Under the pieces are notes generated by a model. The model did no database searches. It had not been told where the DNA came from and saw only the letters and a list, made by a program, of their open reading frames with translations. Both the position numbers and the translations under genes were made by a program. A DNA stretch of 64,000 nucleotides from contig NZ_VIRV01000001.1 of the NCBI RefSeq assembly GCF_019754295.1, forward strand, positions 124,001 to 188,000, written 5' to 3'. This document shows positions 9,489 through 17,630 of the stretch, piece by piece. Position 1 is the stretch's first letter, and every line of letters begins with the position of its first letter. This DNA comes from Sellimonas caecigallum (GTDB taxonomy: Bacteria > Bacillota > Clostridia > Lachnospirales > Lachnospiraceae).

Positions 9489-10643
9489 CTAATCCAGGTA
9501 ATCTCTCAGTTTTCGGCTTCTGCTTGGGTGGCGCAATTTTCTGAGTGCCTTCGCCTCAATCTGACGGATACGCTCTCTTGTGACATCAAACTCCTTGCCG
9601 ACCTCTTCCAGCGTCCTTGCACGGCCATCATTCATGCCAAACCGAAGTCTCAGCACTTTCTGTTCTCTGTCTGTAAGTGTGTTCAGCACTTCACTCAGCT
9701 GCTCTTTCAGAAGGGTCGACGCTGCTGCCTCGGCTGGTACCGGAACATTGTCATCCTGGATGAAATCTCCAAGATGGCTGTCTTCCTCCTCTCCGATCGG
9801 TGTCTCAAGGGAAACTGGTTCCTGAGAAATCTTCAGAATCTCACGCACCCTGTCTACCGGCATGTCCAGTTCTTTTGCAATCTCTTCCGGCTGCGGCTCC
9901 CTTCCCAGTTCCTGAAGAAGCTGGCGGGATACCCGGATTAATTTGTTGATCGTTTCCACCATATGGACTGGGATACGGATCGTTCTTGCCTGGTCTGCGA
10001 TCGCTCTCGTGATCGCCTGGCGAATCCACCATGTAGCGTAAGTACTGAACTTAAATCCCTTCTGATAATCAAATTTCTCCACTGCCTTAATAAGACCCAG
10101 GTTTCCTTCCTGAATCAGGTCAAGAAAGAGCATTCCACGCCCCACATAACGTTTCGCGATACTTACCACAAGACGTAAGTTTGCCTCTGCAAGACGTTTC
10201 TTAGCGCTTTCGTCGCCTTCTGCCATTCTCCTTGCCAGATCGATCTCTTCCTCCGCGCTCAGAAGCGGTACCTTTCCAATCTCTTTTAAATACATCCTCA
10301 CCGGATCTTCAATGCTGATTCCATCCGGGACAGAGAGATCGATCTTCTCCATATCCACTTCGTCCTCTTCGTCCGAAAGGATCAGATCATCAATATCTGC
10401 ATCCAAGTCATCGTCGTTTACCATGCGAAGAACGTCGATATTGACGGCTTCCAGATATTCGTATACCTTCTCCATGTGCTCTGTATCCAGTTCCATGTCA
10501 GCGAAAAAATCATTGATCTCCTGAATCTCCAGCACGCTCTTCTTTTTCTTTCCGAGTGCGACCAGTTCTTTAAGTTTCTCTTCAAATTTCGCTACGTTTT
10601 CTTCCATGCTTTTGTCCATCCTCTCATCGCTAGTTTCTATCAT
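9489..10643 (-). CDS. rpoD: Primary RNA polymerase sigma factor RpoD (SigA)
   Basis: 384-residue housekeeping sigma factor. Region 1.1 occupies roughly residues 10-90, region 1.2 the [17 protein letters not shown] segment, regions 2.3-2.4 the [18 protein letters not shown] segment, region 3 the IPVHMVETI segment, and region 4 ends with the helix-turn-helix [20 protein letters not shown]. Length matches Firmicute SigA. The ATG at 10643 has little ribosome site; in-frame ATGs at 10619 or 10607 downstream of GAGAGG are possible true starts. The gene follows dnaG by six bases. Confidence 0.97.
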   Translation of the reverse strand: MIETSDERMDKSMEENVAKFEEKLKELVALGKKKKSVLEIQEINDFFADMELDTEHMEKVYEYLEAVNIDVLRMVNDDDLDADIDDLILSDEEDEVDMEKIDLSVPDGISIEDPVRMYLKEIGKVPLLSAEEEIDLARRMAEGDESAKKRLAEANLRLVVSIAKRYVGRGMLFLDLIQEGNLGLIKAVEKFDYQKGFKFSTYATWWIRQAITRAIADQARTIRIPVHMVETINKLIRVSRQLLQELGREPQPEEIAKELDMPVDRVREILKISQEPVSLETPIGEEEDSHLGDFIQDDNVPVPAEAAASTLLKEQLSEVLNTLTDREQKVLRLRFGMNDGRARTLEEVGKEFDVTRERIRQIEAKALRKLRHPSRSRKLRDYLD

Positions 10644-10649
10644 ATCATC

Positions 10650-12422
10650 CTAATTTATGGAAATCTGTATCTGTTGCAGTTTCTGCAGATCCTTCTTTGC
10701 CTCCATCAGCCGCTGCAGTCCTTTGATATCCGTCGGATCCAACGCCCGTGTAGCTTCTTCTATGCTGTGATTCTTGACCCGTATCACGGTCTCTTTCAGA
10801 GCCTTTTCCTGCTCTTCCTTTGTGGACAGCTCTTTGATCTTTGTGTGGAATAAAGAGGCCGCTTCTTTATGCTCCTCTTCTTCCGTAAAATAGTTCAAGA
10901 TCTGGGCCGGATTGAGTCGTCCTGCTTCGTATTGTTCATACAGCAGTTCTGCCACTTTCCGGTACGGAACGCCAGGGAAATCTTCCGGCGAAATATATTT
11001 CTTAACCTGGGCAAACACTGACATATCTTCGATCATCCATGTAAGGAGAATTTTCTGTGACTTCAGGTTCCCATCCTCTTTTTCCCTGTTTCCTTCCGTC
11101 TTTTTTGCCCTTTTTACCGGAACGGCAAGGCCTGATACGACGGCCATCTTCGCCACCAGCTTTCTAAGATTCTCAAAGGAGACTTTGTATGTTTTTGCTA
11201 CCGCTTCAATGTAATTGTTCCGTTCAATCTCCTCATCGAATGTCCCGAGTCTTCTGGCCGCTTCTTTCATAAATTCAGTCTTTCCTTCCGGAGAAGCCAT
11301 ATCAAACTGCTTTTCCAACACTTCCAAACTGAACATAAATCCGTTTCGTGCTTTTGAAATACGCTCTTCAAATGCCTTCGGACCAAGATTTTTAATAAAT
11401 TCATCTGGATCCTTATATGGATCCATCCGGATGACCTTCGCACTGATGCCGGCATCTTTCAGGATCGGAACAGCTCGAAGCGCTGCTCTTGTCCCCGCTT
11501 CATCGCTGTCATATGTCAGATATACTTCCTGCACATACCGTTTGATCAATGAGGCATGTCCTGCTGTGAGAGCAGTCCCAAGGGATGCCACAGCATTCGT
11601 AAATCCTGCCTGATGAAGAGCGATAACATCCATATACCCCTCACACAAAAGAAAATACGGCTTTCTTGTCTGTCTTGCCCGATTCAGTCCATAGAGATTT
11701 CTGCTCTTATCAAAAATGGGAGTTTCGGGCGAATTGAGATACTTGGGCTTACCCTCTCCCATCACTCGTCCGCCAAATCCGATTACTCTGCTGTTTGCAT
11801 CCATAATTGGAAACATAACCCGATTCCAGAACTTATCGTGCAGACCGTATTTCTCATCCGCACTTGCAAGACCAGCCTGTATGATCATCTCATCCGAATA
11901 CCCCTTCATCTTCAGATATCGGCTTAGATCATCACTGTATTTGTTTGCATATCCAAGCCCGAAATGTACAATCGTATCCTCCGAGAGTTTTCTCCCTGTC
12001 AAATACTCATGTGCCGTCTTTCCTTTCTCGGATTTTAATTGGGCATAATAATATTTGGCAGCCAGCTTATTGATTGCTAGAAGTGTCTCTCTGATTCCTG
12101 CCCTTCTTCTTGCTTCCTGCGACTCGTCTTCTTTTGGCAGATCCACACCTGCACGCTGAGCCAGATGCTGAAGTGCTTCCGTAAAGGTATAATGTTCATA
12201 TTCCATAAGAAACGTAAATACATTCCCTCCTGCTCCACATCCAAAACAGTAATACATCTGTTTATCTCTGCTCACAGAAAAGGATGGAGATTTTTCATTG
12301 TGGAAAGGGCAAAGTCCAAACCAGGAGTTTCCTTTTTTGGAAAGTCTAACGTAGGATGAGATCACATCCACGATATCATTTTTCATCCTCACTTCTTCGA
12401 TCAGTTCTTCTGAGTAATACAA
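10650..12422 (-). CDS. dnaG: DNA primase DnaG
   Basis: About 590-residue primase making RNA primers at the replication fork. An N-terminal CHC2 zinc finger is visible (CPFHNEKSPSF ... YCFGCGAGG, residues about 35-65), then the RNA-polymerase core with the TOPRIM motif LLCEGYMDVIALH near residue 255, then a C-terminal helicase-interaction domain. The frame also opens at GTG 12440, but TTG 12422 is preferred: AAGGGA sits six bases before it and the protein then begins with YYSEELIEEV, like other DnaG proteins. First gene of the macromolecular-synthesis operon; see the sigma-H-like promoter upstream. Confidence 0.95.
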   Translation of the reverse strand: MYYSEELIEEVRMKNDIVDVISSYVRLSKKGNSWFGLCPFHNEKSPSFSVSRDKQMYYCFGCGAGGNVFTFLMEYEHYTFTEALQHLAQRAGVDLPKEDESQEARRRAGIRETLLAINKLAAKYYYAQLKSEKGKTAHEYLTGRKLSEDTIVHFGLGYANKYSDDLSRYLKMKGYSDEMIIQAGLASADEKYGLHDKFWNRVMFPIMDANSRVIGFGGRVMGEGKPKYLNSPETPIFDKSRNLYGLNRARQTRKPYFLLCEGYMDVIALHQAGFTNAVASLGTALTAGHASLIKRYVQEVYLTYDSDEAGTRAALRAVPILKDAGISAKVIRMDPYKDPDEFIKNLGPKAFEERISKARNGFMFSLEVLEKQFDMASPEGKTEFMKEAARRLGTFDEEIERNNYIEAVAKTYKVSFENLRKLVAKMAVVSGLAVPVKRAKKTEGNREKEDGNLKSQKILLTWMIEDMSVFAQVKKYISPEDFPGVPYRKVAELLYEQYEAGRLNPAQILNYFTEEEEHKEAASLFHTKIKELSTKEEQEKALKETVIRVKNHSIEEATRALDPTDIKGLQRLMEAKKDLQKLQQIQISIN

Positions 12423-12469
12423 GTCTGTCCCTTCTTTCACATATGGTCATAATCTCCTACATAAGTTAT

Positions 12470-12496
12470 ATTCGACAAAAGGTGGTAATTTCCTTT
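12470..12496 (-). promoter_or_regulatory. Candidate sigma-H promoter of dnaG-rpoD
   Basis: Reading the minus strand, AAAGGAAAT (12496-12488), an 11-base spacer and GTCGAAT (12476-12470) match the Bacillus sigma-H consensus RNAGGAWWW-N11/12-RNNGAAT at every specified position. It lies about 40 bases upstream of the dnaG start. The Bacillus subtilis rpoD operon also has a sigma-H promoter. Function here is inferred. Confidence 0.6.
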
Positions 12497-12546
12497 TTTT
12501 ACTTCAAAGTTTTTTCGAAATTTTTTTAGTTTTTCCTACAACTCAA

Positions 12547-14025
12547 TTATTTTTCTTTTTCCAGCCGTTTTTTTATGGCATCTACGACTGTCTCGAGTAC
12601 TTTGATCCTTGCGTAGTATTTGTCATTTCCTTCCACAATGATCCACGGCGCCTGCGGCGTAGATGTCTTGATGATCATCTCTTCTACCGCCTTCTCGTAG
12701 AGATCCCATTTTTCCCGATTTCTCCAGTCTTCTTCTGTGATCTTCCACTGCTTGTCCGGATTTTCCTGGCGCTCCCGGAATCTTTTCTCCTGTTCATCTT
12801 TGTCGATCTGCATCCAGAATTTCAGCACGATGGCTCCCGCATCCGTAAGCTGTGTCTCCATCTCGTTGATCTCCTTATACGCCCGTTTCCATTCCTGCGA
12901 TGTACAGAATCCCTCTATTCTTTCCACCATAACTCTCCCATACCACGTCCGGTCAAATATGGCGATATGTCCTTTCTTCGGCATTTTACACCAAAATCTC
13001 CAGAGATAATGGTGTTTCCGCTCGAGATCGTTAGGAGACGCTGTTGGAATCACGACAAATCCCCTCGGGTCCAGAGCCTGAGTAAGTCTCTTGATGGCGC
13101 CGCCCTTCCCCCCTGCATCCCATCCTTCAAAACCGAGCACAACAGGAATCCGCTTTTTATATAATTCACCGTGCAGACGTGCCAGTTCTTTCTGCAGTTT
13201 TGCCTTCTTCTTTTCGTACTTTTCTTTTGGGCATGCAAGTGTCAGATCAGCCCGGTTCAGAACAGAACTCTCCTCATCCATATCAATTCCACATTCTATC
13301 GTCCCCGGTTTTTTCCCTTTCTCCAGCGCTGTCTCCATAGCTGCGATTACCGTCTTATAAATCTTAACTGTAGCATAACGTTTATCCGTGGCCTCCACGA
13401 TTGTCCACGGCGCATACTCCGTATCAGAACGCTTCAACATCTCCTCATTGACTGCCAGGTATTCCGGATAGCCTTCGTTTCTCTTCCAATCGTCTTTTGT
13501 CACTCTCCACATCGTTTCCTTGATAGAGGAAAGTTTCTCAAACCGTTTTTTCTGTTCTTTCTGATCAATAGCAAGAAACAGCTTTATAATCAACTGTCCG
13601 TCATCTGTCAGTTCTTTCTCAAATGACAAGATCGCCTGGAATGTCTGATTCAATTCTTTCTTCGTCAGCTGCTTCTCAAAATGCTCCTCCAGTACTCTCC
13701 TGTACCAGCTCGTATCAAAGACCGCTATCTTCCCCTTTTCCGGCGTCTTCATCCAGAATCGTTTCATATAAGGATAAAACTTTTCATCTTCTGTCTCTTT
13801 TTTTACAGCGAATACTTCGAATCCTCTTGGATCCAGAGCCTGGATCAGCTTTCCGATCTGAAGCCCTTTCCCTGCAGCATCAAATCCCTCAAAAACAATC
13901 ATGACCGGAATTTCTGCTTTCTGGCATTCCCTCTGCAGTCGTCCAAGCTTTACAGTCAGCTCTTTCATCTGCTCTTTATATTTTGTTTTTTCCATCTTTT
14001 TCGACAGATCAATCTGTTCCAACAT
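12547..14025 (-). CDS. Polyphosphate:AMP phosphotransferase (two-domain PPK2)
   Basis: 492-residue protein made of two tandem PPK2 domains, which uses polyphosphate to phosphorylate AMP to ADP. Each half has a P-loop-like lid sequence: FEGFDAAGKG near residue 45 in the N-terminal domain and FEGWDAGGKG near residue 302 in the C-terminal domain, each followed by the PRGF and RFW motifs (ALDPRGF, YMKRFW / YLWRFW). The two-domain form corresponds to class II PPK2 (PAP); the C-terminal domain is normally the active one. It is monocistronic, divergent from the tRNA-Leu pair, with a strong AGGAGG site. No polyphosphate kinase ppk1 is in the window. Confidence 0.88.
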   Translation of the reverse strand: MLEQIDLSKKMEKTKYKEQMKELTVKLGRLQRECQKAEIPVMIVFEGFDAAGKGLQIGKLIQALDPRGFEVFAVKKETEDEKFYPYMKRFWMKTPEKGKIAVFDTSWYRRVLEEHFEKQLTKKELNQTFQAILSFEKELTDDGQLIIKLFLAIDQKEQKKRFEKLSSIKETMWRVTKDDWKRNEGYPEYLAVNEEMLKRSDTEYAPWTIVEATDKRYATVKIYKTVIAAMETALEKGKKPGTIECGIDMDEESSVLNRADLTLACPKEKYEKKKAKLQKELARLHGELYKKRIPVVLGFEGWDAGGKGGAIKRLTQALDPRGFVVIPTASPNDLERKHHYLWRFWCKMPKKGHIAIFDRTWYGRVMVERIEGFCTSQEWKRAYKEINEMETQLTDAGAIVLKFWMQIDKDEQEKRFRERQENPDKQWKITEEDWRNREKWDLYEKAVEEMIIKTSTPQAPWIIVEGNDKYYARIKVLETVVDAIKKRLEKEK

Positions 14026-14070
14026 AAAGTTTCCTCCTTTTCCAATTTTTTTATTTTTTTAAATTTATTG

Positions 14071-14099
14071 TTGACATTCTGTCCGATTCATAGTATTAT
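14071..14099 (+). promoter_or_regulatory. Promoter of first tRNA-Leu
   Basis: TTGACA (14071-14076), 17-bp spacer, TATTAT (14094-14099). The promoter and the roughly 30-base leader before the tRNA are nearly identical to those of the second tRNA copy. Confidence 0.85.
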
Positions 14100-14130
14100 A
14101 TACCTCGGACAGCCGATAAAACGGTTGCTT

Positions 14131-14215
14131 GCGGAAGTGTCGGAACTGGCAGACGAGCAAGACTAAGGATCTTGTAAGCATTGCGCTTGTGTGGGTTCAA
14201 GTCCCATCTTCCGCA
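14131..14215 (+). tRNA. tRNA-Leu (anticodon UAA), copy 1
   Basis: 85 bases. The acceptor stem GCGGAAG pairs with CTTCCGC (14208-14214) and the discriminator is A. The anticodon arm CAAGA-CTAAGGA-TCTTG carries UAA. The class II variable arm is AAGC-ATTGC-GCTT (14176-14188), the T arm contains GGTTCAAGTCC. CCA is not encoded. It differs from copy 2 only in the variable-arm stem. Confidence 0.96.
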
Positions 14216-14222
14216 TCCTTTG

Positions 14223-14256
14223 AAGAGAGCTTTTTAAGTTCTCTTTTTTCTTTTTA
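14223..14256 (+). terminator. Terminator of tRNA-Leu copy 1
   Basis: Stem AAGAGAGCTT (14223-14232) / AAGTTCTCTT (14236-14245) with one G.T pair, followed by a T-rich run. The spacer that follows (14257-14391) holds an inverted repeat GGCTACAAT (14281-14289) / ATTGTAGCC (14328-14336) of unknown meaning. Confidence 0.7.
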
Positions 14257-14391
14257 TAAACTATAAGCTGCTGTCCTTTCGGCTACAATGCCAATTATTG
14301 TATAAGTATAGCACTTTCATTTTACAAATTGTAGCCTGGTGCAGGAAAGATTTTTCCTTTTACAGAATTGCAAAAAAATTTTATTTTTTTC

Positions 14392-14420
14392 TTGACATTC
14401 TATCCAGTTTATAGTATTAT
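14392..14420 (+). promoter_or_regulatory. Promoter of second tRNA-Leu
   Basis: TTGACA (14392-14397), 17-bp spacer, TATTAT (14415-14420), a duplicate of the promoter at 14071 including the transcribed leader. Confidence 0.85.
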
Positions 14421-14451
14421 ATACCTCGGACAGCCGATAAAGCGGTTGCTT

Positions 14452-14536
14452 GCGGAAGTGTCGGAACTGGCAGACGAGCAAGACTAAGGATCTTGTGACT
14501 ATTGCAGTCGTGTGGGTTCAAGTCCCATCTTCCGCA
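14452..14536 (+). tRNA. tRNA-Leu (anticodon UAA), copy 2
   Basis: 85 bases, identical to copy 1 except that the variable-arm stem is GACT (14497-14500) / AGTC (14506-14509) around the same ATTGC loop. Acceptor stem GCGGAAG / CTTCCGC (14529-14535), discriminator A, anticodon loop CTAAGGA. Confidence 0.96.
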
Positions 14537-14551
14537 TTTCGATTTAAAAAC

Positions 14552-14586
14552 CCTTCTGGTATGTATTTATACCAGAAGGTTTTTTT
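14552..14586 (+). terminator. Terminator of tRNA-Leu copy 2
   Basis: Perfect 11-bp stem CCTTCTGGTAT (14552-14562) / ATACCAGAAGG (14569-14579) followed by seven Ts. Confidence 0.9.
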
Positions 14587-14604
14587 AGTTCCAAACAATT
14601 AGCC

Positions 14605-14644
14605 TAAAAAAGACATCTCCAGTCGCTTGGACTTCGAGATGTCT
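14605..14644 (-). terminator. Terminator of infC-rpmI-rplT operon
   Basis: AGACATCTC (14611-14619) pairs with GAGATGTCT (14636-14644), with an inner AGTC/GACT stem. On the minus strand it is followed by six Ts; T residues on the plus side suggest it also backs up tRNA-Leu termination. Confidence 0.85.
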
Positions 14645-14670
14645 TTTCTCATGTTACTATTAAACTAATA

Positions 14671-15027
14671 TTAAGCCTGGTTTGCTTTTGCAAGTTCTGC
14701 AAGTGTTGCAAATCCAGCCGCATCGTTGATAGCCATATCTGCAAGGATCTTTCTGTTGATCTCTACTCCTGCTACCTTTAATCCGTGCATCATTTTGCTG
14801 TAGGATAATCCATTCATTCTTGCAGCAGCATTGATACGTGCGATCCAAAGCTGACGCATCTGGCGCTTGCGCTGTTTACGTCCAGCGTATGAGCTTGTGA
14901 GTGCTCTCATAACAGACTGTTTTGCCACTCTGTACTGTTTGGAGCGCGCCCCTCTGTATCCTTTCGCTAACTTCAAAACTCTATTGTGTTTCTTCTTTGC
15001 GTTCATTCCGCCTTTAATTCTTGCCAT
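14671..15027 (-). CDS. rplT: 50S ribosomal protein L20
   Basis: 118-residue, highly basic 23S-rRNA-binding protein needed early in large-subunit assembly. It begins [24 protein letters not shown] in the family manner and includes the conserved [19 protein letters not shown] segment. Length is standard. Last gene of infC-rpmI-rplT; L20 is the repressor of this operon in Firmicutes through the mRNA leader. Confidence 0.98.
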   Translation of the reverse strand: MARIKGGMNAKKKHNRVLKLAKGYRGARSKQYRVAKQSVMRALTSSYAGRKQRKRQMRQLWIARINAAARMNGLSYSKMMHGLKVAGVEINRKILADMAINDAAGFATLAELAKANQA

Positions 15028-15057
15028 GTCTTACTCCTCCTTCTATTCTTCCAACTC

Positions 15058-15255
15058 TTATAAGTACGGTAATACTTTTTTCATGTTCTTCACATTTGTT
15101 GCATCTGTGATGATCGCTTTTCTGAGGTTTCTCTTTCTCTTTGTGGATTTCTTTGTTAAGATATGGCTCTTGTAAGCTTTGTTTCTCTTTAACTGTCCTG
15201 TTGCTGTCTTTTTAAAGCGCTTTGCAGCTGCTCTATTTGTTTTGATTTTTGGCAT
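15058..15255 (-). CDS. rpmI: 50S ribosomal protein L35
   Basis: 65-residue basic ribosomal protein ([21 protein letters not shown] start and [16 protein letters not shown] motif). It sits between infC and rplT, 30 bases upstream of rplT, in the universally conserved order. Confidence 0.98.
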   Translation of the reverse strand: MPKIKTNRAAAKRFKKTATGQLKRNKAYKSHILTKKSTKRKRNLRKAIITDATNVKNMKKVLPYL

Positions 15256-15293
15256 AATAATGTTCCTCCTTAAATAATAAAATAAGTTTATTT

Positions 15294-15800
15294 TTAACGT
15301 TTTTCAGTTAAAACCATGCTCATGCTTCTGCCTTCCATCTTTGCTGCCTTCTCAACTACAGCTACATCTTTCAGGTGTTCCGCAAAATCATCCAGGATAT
15401 GTTTGCTCTGCTGTACGTGAGCCATCTCTCTTCCGCGGAAACGAAGTGTTACTTTTACTTTATTTCCTTTCTGGATAAATTTCTTTGCATTGTTTACTTT
15501 TGTGTTCAAGTCATTCGTATCAATATTTGGAGATAATCGAACTTCTTTTACATCTACAGTTTTCTGTTTCTTTCTTGCTTCTTTCTCTTTTCTTGCCTGC
15601 TCATATCTGAACTTGCCGTAATCGATGATCTTACATACCGGCGGCTTTGCTGTCGGAGCAATCTTTACGAGATCCAGCTCCGCATCCTGCGCAAGCTTCT
15701 GAGCTTCCTTTGCAGACATAATTCCTAATTGTTCCCCATCCTGTCCGATAACCCGCACTTCTCTGTCGCGGATCTGCTCGTTAATCATTAATTCGCTAAT
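15294..15800 (-). CDS. infC: Translation initiation factor IF-3 (AUU start)
   Basis: 168-residue factor that binds the 30S subunit and discriminates against non-canonical start codons. The N-domain begins [18 protein letters not shown] and the C-domain contains the conserved [13 protein letters not shown] segment. The start is taken as ATT at 15800-15798, because GGAGGTG lies nine bases upstream; the ATG four codons later is 21 bases from it. An AUU start on infC is a known autoregulatory hallmark in E. coli and other bacteria. A frame open further upstream (to 15956) has no ribosome site and covers the leader, so it was not used. Confidence 0.95.
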   Translation of the reverse strand: MSELMINEQIRDREVRVIGQDGEQLGIMSAKEAQKLAQDAELDLVKIAPTAKPPVCKIIDYGKFRYEQARKEKEARKKQKTVDVKEVRLSPNIDTNDLNTKVNNAKKFIQKGNKVKVTLRFRGREMAHVQQSKHILDDFAEHLKDVAVVEKAAKMEGRSMSMVLTEKR

Positions 15801-16031
15801 TGTAGTACACCTCCGTAAATAGAAATACTCATTCCTTGTTCTGTCCGTTTTCTGTTGCCAAACTTTGTCTGCTGACAGTTTCACGCACAAAAAAAGCGGA
15901 CAGCCACAGACTACCCACAAACATCTCTCCCTTTCCCCTCTTTCTAGCGGATACAAGGATCTGGATATTTAACCATCAGTCACTCTTTTGTGCTGCGGTG
16001 AGAGCGGATACTCTGCTTTGTTTTTCATACA
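15801..16031 (-). ncRNA. infC-rpmI-rplT leader with candidate attenuator
   Basis: About 230 bases of untranslated leader run from the promoter to infC. On the minus strand GGGTAGTC (15916-15909) pairs with GGCTGTCC (15905-15898) including three wobble pairs, followed by GC and seven Ts (15895-15889): an internal terminator about 90 bases before the gene. Firmicutes use L20-dependent leaders of this kind; that this one binds L20 is inference, since I could not match a full L20-leader model by eye. Confidence 0.6.
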
Positions 16032-16037
16032 ATAGTT

Positions 16038-16066
16038 ATATTATCACAGCCTCCTTTCCATGTCAA
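16038..16066 (-). promoter_or_regulatory. Promoter of infC operon
   Basis: Minus strand TTGACA (16066-16061), 17-bp spacer, TAATAT (16043-16038). The 100 bases between it and the divergent symporter gene hold only a weak forward promoter (TTGCTT / CATAAT). Confidence 0.8.
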
Positions 16067-16180
16067 ATACTTTTTTCAATATAATTTTTTTCTTGCTTTT
16101 TGCATACCACTATGCCATAATATACACACTTACTTTAAAGTGATACAGAAATAAGTTATTGCGAGATTAGGAGGGTACAA

Positions 16181-17515
16181 ATGAAAGAACGAAGTAATTT
16201 TTCCAGCAGACTCGGCTTTGTGTTGGCTGCGGCCGGTTCTGCTGTAGGACTGGGGAATATCTGGCGTTTCCCTTATCTGGCAGCCCAGTACGGAGGAGGA
16301 ACATTCCTTCTCATCTATCTGATCCTTACTGTCACTTTCGGTTTCTCCCTTATGCTTGCGGAGATTGCTATCGGACGTAAAACTGGACTCAGTGCCATCG
16401 GAGCATTCAAGAAGTTAGATAAGCGTTTCGGCTTTCTCGGTGTTCTGGCATCCCTGGTACCGATCATTATCTTCCCTTATTATTCTGTTATCGGAGGATG
16501 GGTTACAAAATATCTGGCAGTTTTTGCGACAGGCGGTGGTAAAGAAGCTGCTGCGGATACGTACTTTTCCGAATTTACCGCTTCTCCGATCGAACCTTTG
16601 GGATGGTTCTTCCTTTTCCTTGCCGCAACGGCCATCATCGTCCTCTTTGGTGTAGAAAAAGGGATTGAGAAAGTCAGCAAATTTATGATGCCGATTCTTG
16701 TCATCCTGACAGTTGGCATCGCAGTATATTGCATCACACTTCCAGGAGCCGAAGAAGGTGTCATATACTATTTAAAGCCAAACCTGAAAGATTTCTCCAG
16801 CAAGACTGTACTTGCCGCTATGGGGCAGCTCTTCTATTCCATGTCCCTGGCCATGGGAATCATGGTTACATACGGCTCCTACATGCGGAAAGACAACAAT
16901 CTGGAATCATCTGTCCGGCAGATTGAAATTTTTGATACCGGTTTTGCATTCCTTGCCGGTCTTATGATCATCCCTGCGGTATTTGTTTTCTCTGGAAAAG
17001 ATGCGCTCCAGACGGGTCCGGGCCTGATGTTTGTTACGCTTCCAAAAGTATTTGCAAACATGCCTCTCGGCGGTTTTGTCGGAGCCGTTTTCTTCCTTCT
17101 TGTCCTGTTTGCCGCCCTTACTTCCTCCATCTCCCTGATGGAGACCATCGTATCTATTATCTGCGACAAACTACACTGGGCAAGAAAACGTTCTGCACTT
17201 ACTGTAGCCGTATGTGCATTGATTCTCGGCGCTCCGTCTTCCCTTGGATTTGGGCCTCTGAGTTTCATTAAGATTTTAAATCTTTCCATCCTGGATTTCA
17301 TGGATTTTATAAGCAACAGCGTATTGATGCCGATCGTCGCATTCCTGACTTGCATTTTCGTAGGATTTTTCATCAAGCCAAAGTCAATTGCCGACGAAGT
17401 AAGACTGAGCAGTCCTACATTCAAAAGTGAAAAACTTTTTACTGTCATGATCAAGTGGATCGCTCCTATCTTCCTTGTTGCAATCCTGTTGAGCTCTGTA
17501 TTCCACTGGGTATAA
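16181..17515 (+). CDS. Sodium-dependent transporter, NSS (SNF) family
   Basis: 444-residue LeuT-fold symporter with about eleven membrane helices, coupling sodium entry to uptake of an amino acid or related solute. TM1 holds the family signature FVLAAAGSAVGLGNIWRFPY with the unwound GLGNIWRFP segment that binds sodium and substrate; TM6 has the SMSLAMGIMVTYGSYM segment. Bacterial members often have 11 rather than 12 helices, consistent with this length. The substrate cannot be read from sequence. It is monocistronic: ribosome site AGGAGG upstream, a strong terminator at 17532. Confidence 0.93.
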   Translation: MKERSNFSSRLGFVLAAAGSAVGLGNIWRFPYLAAQYGGGTFLLIYLILTVTFGFSLMLAEIAIGRKTGLSAIGAFKKLDKRFGFLGVLASLVPIIIFPYYSVIGGWVTKYLAVFATGGGKEAAADTYFSEFTASPIEPLGWFFLFLAATAIIVLFGVEKGIEKVSKFMMPILVILTVGIAVYCITLPGAEEGVIYYLKPNLKDFSSKTVLAAMGQLFYSMSLAMGIMVTYGSYMRKDNNLESSVRQIEIFDTGFAFLAGLMIIPAVFVFSGKDALQTGPGLMFVTLPKVFANMPLGGFVGAVFFLLVLFAALTSSISLMETIVSIICDKLHWARKRSALTVAVCALILGAPSSLGFGPLSFIKILNLSILDFMDFISNSVLMPIVAFLTCIFVGFFIKPKSIADEVRLSSPTFKSEKLFTVMIKWIAPIFLVAILLSSVFHWV

Positions 17516-17531
17516 TACGGGCTTCTTTCTG

Positions 17532-17565
17532 CGGGCACAGTGTCTATCGATACTGTGCCCGTTTT
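17532..17565 (+). terminator. Terminator of the NSS symporter gene
   Basis: Perfect 10-bp stem CGGGCACAGT (17532-17541) / ACTGTGCCCG (17552-17561) followed by TTTT. Confidence 0.88.
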
Positions 17566-17630
17566 GCTGTATACTTTTCCCCGTTTTGGAAAAACTTCAT
17601 ACTGAAACAGGAAAAATGGAGGAACAATCA

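Noticed and set aside
15801-15956. N-terminal extension of infC to 15956
   Set aside because: It would translate the leader and its terminator; no ribosome site, and homologous IF-3 proteins begin near residue 53 of that frame.
17560-17630. Sigma-G promoter before the GerA-family gene
   Set aside because: CATACTG resembles a -10 element, but no GCAT-type -35 lies 17-18 bases upstream.
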